Source: Treponema sp. (GTDB taxonomy: Bacteria; Spirochaetota; Spirochaetia; Treponematales; Breznakiellaceae). From it: a stretch of 8,579 nt of DNA. Below, piece by piece: positions 6,116 to 8,579 of this stretch (position 1 is the first letter of the stretch; the number at the start of each line of letters is the position of its first letter). The translations under genes and the position numbers were made by a program. The stretch is taken from positions 1 to 8,579 of the forward strand of contig JAISZE010000148.1 of assembly GCA_031269405.1 (NCBI GenBank), in the 5' to 3' direction. Under the pieces are notes generated by a model. That model saw only the letters and a program-made list of their open reading frames with translations. It did no database searches and was not told the origin of the DNA.

Positions 6116-6895
6116 ATGAAAACGTTTGGTTTCCCGGCCCTGGCCCTTGCGGCCCTGGCCCTGGCAGGCTGCGGGCCTGTGCCCGAGGATTACCGCGCCG
6201 TCCTGCCTTTAGTCCCCCAGGGTTGGGAGGAAATCCTGGGCCCCCCCAGGTGGCGGCTGGAATGGATAAACACGAAGGGAGATAAAGAAACCCTGGATCT
6301 TTCGGAGGAGGACAGGACCTTTAGGGTTTCCCTTATGCAGGAATGGACCGTACCGGTAATAGCCTGGCCTTACTGGCCCGAAAAAGGTTTGCCGCCCGGA
6401 ACCATGCGCCCTGCCGGGGCCCTTTTCCCCTGGGACGCCTCGGGGGATGATATAAGCCTCACCTGGCGCGCAGGGGTGGACGCTTTCCTTTGGCTGGAGC
6501 TTGCCGGTTCCGGCGGCTCCGGCCCAGGATCTTCCGGTACGCCCAGGGTCCCCTGGCTGTTCGATTGGCCCAGGTTTCGGGAACTCCTGGAGGGGAGCAC
6601 AGTTTCCCAGACAATCCGCGATGATCCCTGGACAGCGGACTGGAAGCTCATAGCCCGACGCATCCTGGAATCCGGTTTCGACAGGCGCCGTATTGTCCCG
6701 AGGGCGGCAACGGAAATAGCCGTTCCAGGCTTAGACCTTCCCTGGTTCGGCTCCAGCCCATTCGCCCCGGCGCTCGTTCCTGCCCCTGGGGAAACCCTGA
6801 AGCTCGGCGCCTGGGAGGAGCCTGAAATGTACCTGTCAAGCCGGGGCCTGCTCAAATGCAGCAAAGACGCCTGGATCTTCATTCCCTGGCCCTGA
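6116..6895 (+). CDS. Tryptophan- and proline-rich lipoprotein of unknown function
   Basis: The 259-residue product has a lipoprotein signal: Lys2, a hydrophobic run to residue 18, and lipobox LAGC with C19 as the lipidated cysteine. It would be anchored in the inner or outer membrane and face the periplasm or surface. The mature part is rich in Trp and Pro (EWTVPVIAWPYWPEKGLPPG at 76-95, IFIPWP at the end) with a Gly/Ser linker (GSGGSGPGSSG at 131-141) that may separate two domains. I do not recognise the family. Start choice is supported by the signal peptide and the upstream -10. The TGA stop overlaps the left end of a palindromic element, so the natural C-terminus may have been altered by insertion. 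It runs divergently from the 5985 gene and shares its intergenic control region. Confidence 0.8.
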   Translation: MKTFGFPALALAALALAGCGPVPEDYRAVLPLVPQGWEEILGPPRWRLEWINTKGDKETLDLSEEDRTFRVSLMQEWTVPVIAWPYWPEKGLPPGTMRPAGALFPWDASGDDISLTWRAGVDAFLWLELAGSGGSGPGSSGTPRVPWLFDWPRFRELLEGSTVSQTIRDDPWTADWKLIARRILESGFDRRRIVPRAATEIAVPGLDLPWFGSSPFAPALVPAPGETLKLGAWEEPEMYLSSRGLLKCSKDAWIFIPWP

Positions 6896-7077
6896 GCGCT
6901 AAACTTGACCCATACATAAGCCTGAGAGCCCGGGGGCGGGAAAAACCCTGGGAAAAACGCTTGTAGAGTCCGCCTGCGCTACCTCCGGTACGCTCCGGCG
7001 GGGAATTCCAAATGTTTTTCCCAGACTTTCCCCCGTTCCCGGTAGTTCACAAAAAATGCGGGTCAAGTTTAGCCCTC
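6894..7077. mobile_element. MITE-like palindromic element with terminal inverted repeats
   Basis: GAGCGCTAAACTTGACCC (6894-6911) and its inverted copy at 7060-7077 match at 17 of 18 positions. Nested inside are CTGGGAAAAAC (6948-6958) with its perfect complement (7014-7024), a CCGGG/CCCGG-type G/C-rich pair near 6930 and 7042, and a central hairpin (CCGCC 6970-6974 with GGCGG 6997-7001, plus GCG-TACC with GGTA-CGC). All pairs share the same axis near 6985.5, so the 184 bp form one imperfect dyad that could fold into a long hairpin. It has no coding capacity and no clear target-site duplication. It could be a non-autonomous transposable element, a REP/BIME-type repeat, or a transcribed bidirectional terminator. 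Confidence 0.6.
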
Positions 7078-7172
7078 TGGAGTGAAGGTATTAGCCTCAC
7101 TGCAAATAAAAGCCTGGCAGGGAGGTTTCATTACGGGTCAGCGCGCTGGTACTAACGCAGTGGGAAATGGGG

Positions 7173-7178
7173 TATACT
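7173..7178 (+). promoter_or_regulatory. -10 element adjoining the 7185 start codon
   Basis: TATACT lies 6 nt before ATG 7185 and downstream of the alternative ATG at 7167, so a transcript from it could not include that earlier start. No good -35 is seen; TACTAA (7150-7155) has the right spacing but poor match. Confidence 0.45.
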
Positions 7179-7184
7179 GGATAT

Positions 7185-8402
7185 ATGAGCAGAGGCGGTA
7201 ATTTGTTTTTTCAACCCAAAGCGGCGCTTGTAATTGCCGTTTTAGCCGCAGCCCTTGTGGCGCTCATTTTGGCCTTTCCCCGCAGCCCCGCAGCTGCCCC
7301 GCAGGAAGAGCCGGCGTCTTCCCCCCTTCCCTGGCAGGCCCTAGCGCTCCTTAAAACCGGAGAAAACCCCCTCTGGTTCGAACTGGGGGAAGGCGGCCCC
7401 AGGCTCATTCCCTCCCCGGCTGAAGCGTCCCTTGTCCCCTTTGCCCCCTGGCCCCTTTCCCGCCACATAGCAGGCATGCTCCCTTGGGAGGACAGCCTGG
7501 TCCTGGCGGTAAACCGCGACGGTTTTTTCGTTATCAGCCCCGTTGCGGGACCGGACGCCAGGGGCAGCGCGCTGCTTTACCGGTCCGCTGATCCTGGCTG
7601 GGACCCCTATACAATCGCTTCCTTCTTTATCTATGACTCAAGCCCCGGGGTTCTCCTTTACAGGGACGATTTTTTTTCCGACCCCGAAGCCCCGCCGCCT
7701 GCGCACCAGGTTATGACCTTGAAGAAGGACAGCCCCTTTCCGGTTGCCGCCTTTGTCCCCGCCCTGAATCCGGACCCCTTCCCTCCCGGCGGGGGCTGGG
7801 AAACCAAGGCCCTTAACCGGGGCCCGGACGGGTTCTGGTACTACCGTCTGAGCCAGACCGCCGTGGAGCGGCCCGGGACCGTCTACTTCCGCTCTGCGGA
7901 TCTTTCCCTGCCTGGCGAAAAGGTATCAGTTACCGATTTCAGGAATTCCTCGTTCCCTGAAGAAACCGCAAACGCCCCGCCCTTTGCAGCCTCCTTTTTG
8001 GGAGCCCTTGCTCTGCGTTCGGATTCCTTTGGCCGCGCCGCAGTGCAGATGATTTCCCCCCCCTTCCCTGGGGCCCGGTTTTTTTCCATGTCTCCCGCCC
8101 CTCCTCCGGAGGATGGCGGCGGATTGATCCTTTCCGCCTATAGCCGCGAAGACGCCCCCCTGGGCCTGGCTTGTTTCCCCAACGGCCAGGGTATGGCATC
8201 CTTTGACGGCATAAACCTTGTCCCCTTTACCCTCCCTGAGCTGCCGGAAACTTTCGCGTATACCGGTATCGGCCTGGCCGGAGACGTCCTTGCCGCGTCC
8301 TGGGAAGAACAGGAAGATTCAGGCGTAGGGGCTGCGGGGTTTATGGCAGTGGAGCTTCACGGCGTTATCCCAGAGGGGACGAGGATGTCCGGGCGGAAAT
8401 AA
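7185..8402 (+). CDS. Membrane-anchored extracytoplasmic protein of unknown function
   Basis: The 405-residue product starts MSRGGNLFFQPK, then has one hydrophobic segment (about 13-31, ALVIAVLAAALVALILAF) without a lipobox cysteine. This indicates an N-terminal signal anchor with the rest outside the cytoplasm. A Pro/Ala-rich linker (32-50) follows. The body is rich in Pro, Phe, Gly and Ser with short repeated hydrophobic beta-like stretches (SLVLAVNRDGFFVISPV, GALALRSDSFGRAAVQMI, GMASFDGINLVPF), suggestive of a beta-propeller or other all-beta fold but not proof of one. I do not recognise the family. An in-frame ATG at 7167 would add six residues, but the likely -10 lies between the two ATGs and neither has a convincing Shine-Dalgarno, so I prefer 7185. 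It lies after the palindromic element and is probably its own transcription unit. Confidence 0.78.
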   Translation: MSRGGNLFFQPKAALVIAVLAAALVALILAFPRSPAAAPQEEPASSPLPWQALALLKTGENPLWFELGEGGPRLIPSPAEASLVPFAPWPLSRHIAGMLPWEDSLVLAVNRDGFFVISPVAGPDARGSALLYRSADPGWDPYTIASFFIYDSSPGVLLYRDDFFSDPEAPPPAHQVMTLKKDSPFPVAAFVPALNPDPFPPGGGWETKALNRGPDGFWYYRLSQTAVERPGTVYFRSADLSLPGEKVSVTDFRNSSFPEETANAPPFAASFLGALALRSDSFGRAAVQMISPPFPGARFFSMSPAPPPEDGGGLILSAYSREDAPLGLACFPNGQGMASFDGINLVPFTLPELPETFAYTGIGLAGDVLAASWEEQEDSGVGAAGFMAVELHGVIPEGTRMSGRK

Positions 8403-8438
8403 TCGTTGATTTTTTTTAGAATTCTGTTATTTTAGGTA

Positions 8439-8467
8439 TTGACAGATAAAAAAATCCATGATATTAT
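8439..8467 (+). promoter_or_regulatory. Near-consensus sigma-70 promoter for the gene at the right edge
   Basis: Perfect TTGACA (8439-8444) and TATTAT (8462-8467) are separated by exactly 17 nt in an AT-rich stretch. The predicted transcript would start near 8474 and carry a leader of about 55 nt before ATG 8529. The leader contains a short hairpin, CCGC (8495-8498) with GCGG (8506-8509). This is the strongest promoter in the window. Confidence 0.8.
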
Positions 8468-8488
8468 AAGAAAACTCCAAAGGGAAAG

Positions 8489-8560
8489 ATGGTTCCGCAC
8501 AAAAAGCGGGAAAAAGGGGGTAGTTATAATGATGAACTATTCACAAAAATGTCTGTATAA
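8489..8560 (+). CDS. Possible short upstream ORF in the leader
   Basis: ATG 8489 follows a good Shine-Dalgarno (AAAGGGA ending 3-4 nt upstream) and opens a 23-codon frame, MVPHKKREKGG and so on, ending in TAA at 8558-8560. It overlaps the start of the larger frame at 8529. It could be a regulatory leader peptide, or one of the two starts may simply be unused. Confidence 0.25.
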   Translation: MVPHKKREKGGSYNDELFTKMSV

Positions 8561-8579
8561 TGACCTGTTTTTGTCATTT
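8529..8579 (+). CDS. N-terminus of an unidentified protein (3' truncated by window)
   Basis: ATG 8529 is preceded by an A/G-rich Shine-Dalgarno (AAGGGGGT, about 7 nt upstream) and the strong promoter at 8439-8467. The frame is open to the end of the window for 17 codons: MMNYSQKCLYNDLFLSF. A second ATG follows immediately. Too little is present to identify the product, and an overlapping short frame from 8489 competes with it. Confidence 0.5.
   Translation, partial: MMNYSQKCLYNDLFLSF

Noticed and set aside
7167..7184. ATG 7167 as the start of the membrane-anchored protein
   Set aside because: The likely -10 TATACT lies after it, its Shine-Dalgarno is poor, and ATG 7185 gives the same signal anchor.
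8396..8417. Terminator after the 7185 gene (AATC-GTT-GATT followed by eight T)
   Set aside because: The T run is good, but the stem is only four A/T-rich pairs plus a mismatch-separated extension; too weak to call.
8523..8559. Two TATAAT-like hexamers near the right edge (8525-8530 and 8554-8559)
   Set aside because: They overlap the start and first codons of the edge gene and lack -35 partners; the 8439-8467 promoter explains transcription better.
1..8579. CRISPR array, tRNA, rRNA or phage defence genes
   Set aside because: No regularly spaced repeats, cloverleaf-like segments, rRNA sequence or defence protein motifs were seen on either strand.

Overview
This window looks like chromosomal DNA of a spirochaete, most likely a moderately GC-rich Treponema-type species such as those from termite guts. 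That is inference from the mix of a CarD regulator, a non-mevalonate isoprenoid operon, spirochaete-style lipoproteins and a conserved-looking helical protein; no rRNA or other marker gene is present to prove it.

Layout. Positions 1-144 hold the C-terminal end of an unidentified plus-strand gene. Positions 145-380 have no intact gene but contain coding-like debris on both strands. Positions 380-2814 (minus strand) are a tight four-gene operon read carD > ispD > ispF > nth: an RNA-polymerase-binding regulator, two enzymes of the MEP isoprenoid pathway, and the DNA repair enzyme endonuclease III. Gaps are 12, 22 and 1 nt, and ispF and nth start with GTG. Positions 2877-5985 (minus strand) are a second unit of two genes: a 462-aa helical protein of unknown function, followed 10 nt later by a solitary oligopeptide-type solute-binding lipoprotein without its permease genes. 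A divergent promoter region (5986-6115) separates this unit from a plus-strand lipoprotein gene of unknown function (6116-6895). A 184-bp element with one dyad axis and near-perfect terminal inverted repeats (6894-7077) begins inside that gene's stop codon. It is followed by a membrane-anchored extracytoplasmic protein of unknown function (7185-8402). The window ends with a near-consensus sigma-70 promoter and the first codons of another gene.

The best-understood block is the carD operon. The carD-ispD-ispF order is also found in actinobacteria, including Mycobacterium tuberculosis, so it looks like an old arrangement; nth is added at the 3' end here. The most interesting regulatory pattern is that four promoter-proximal genes (carD, the 5985 gene, 6116, 7185) have a -10-like hexamer only 5-7 nt before the start codon and no usable Shine-Dalgarno, suggesting leaderless mRNAs. 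Most downstream operon genes (ispF, nth, the solute-binding protein) have clear Shine-Dalgarno sites; ispD does not. No CRISPR array, tRNA, rRNA, defence system or intact transposase was seen, and I did not find a convincing new multi-gene system. The palindromic element and the leaderless pattern are the best leads.
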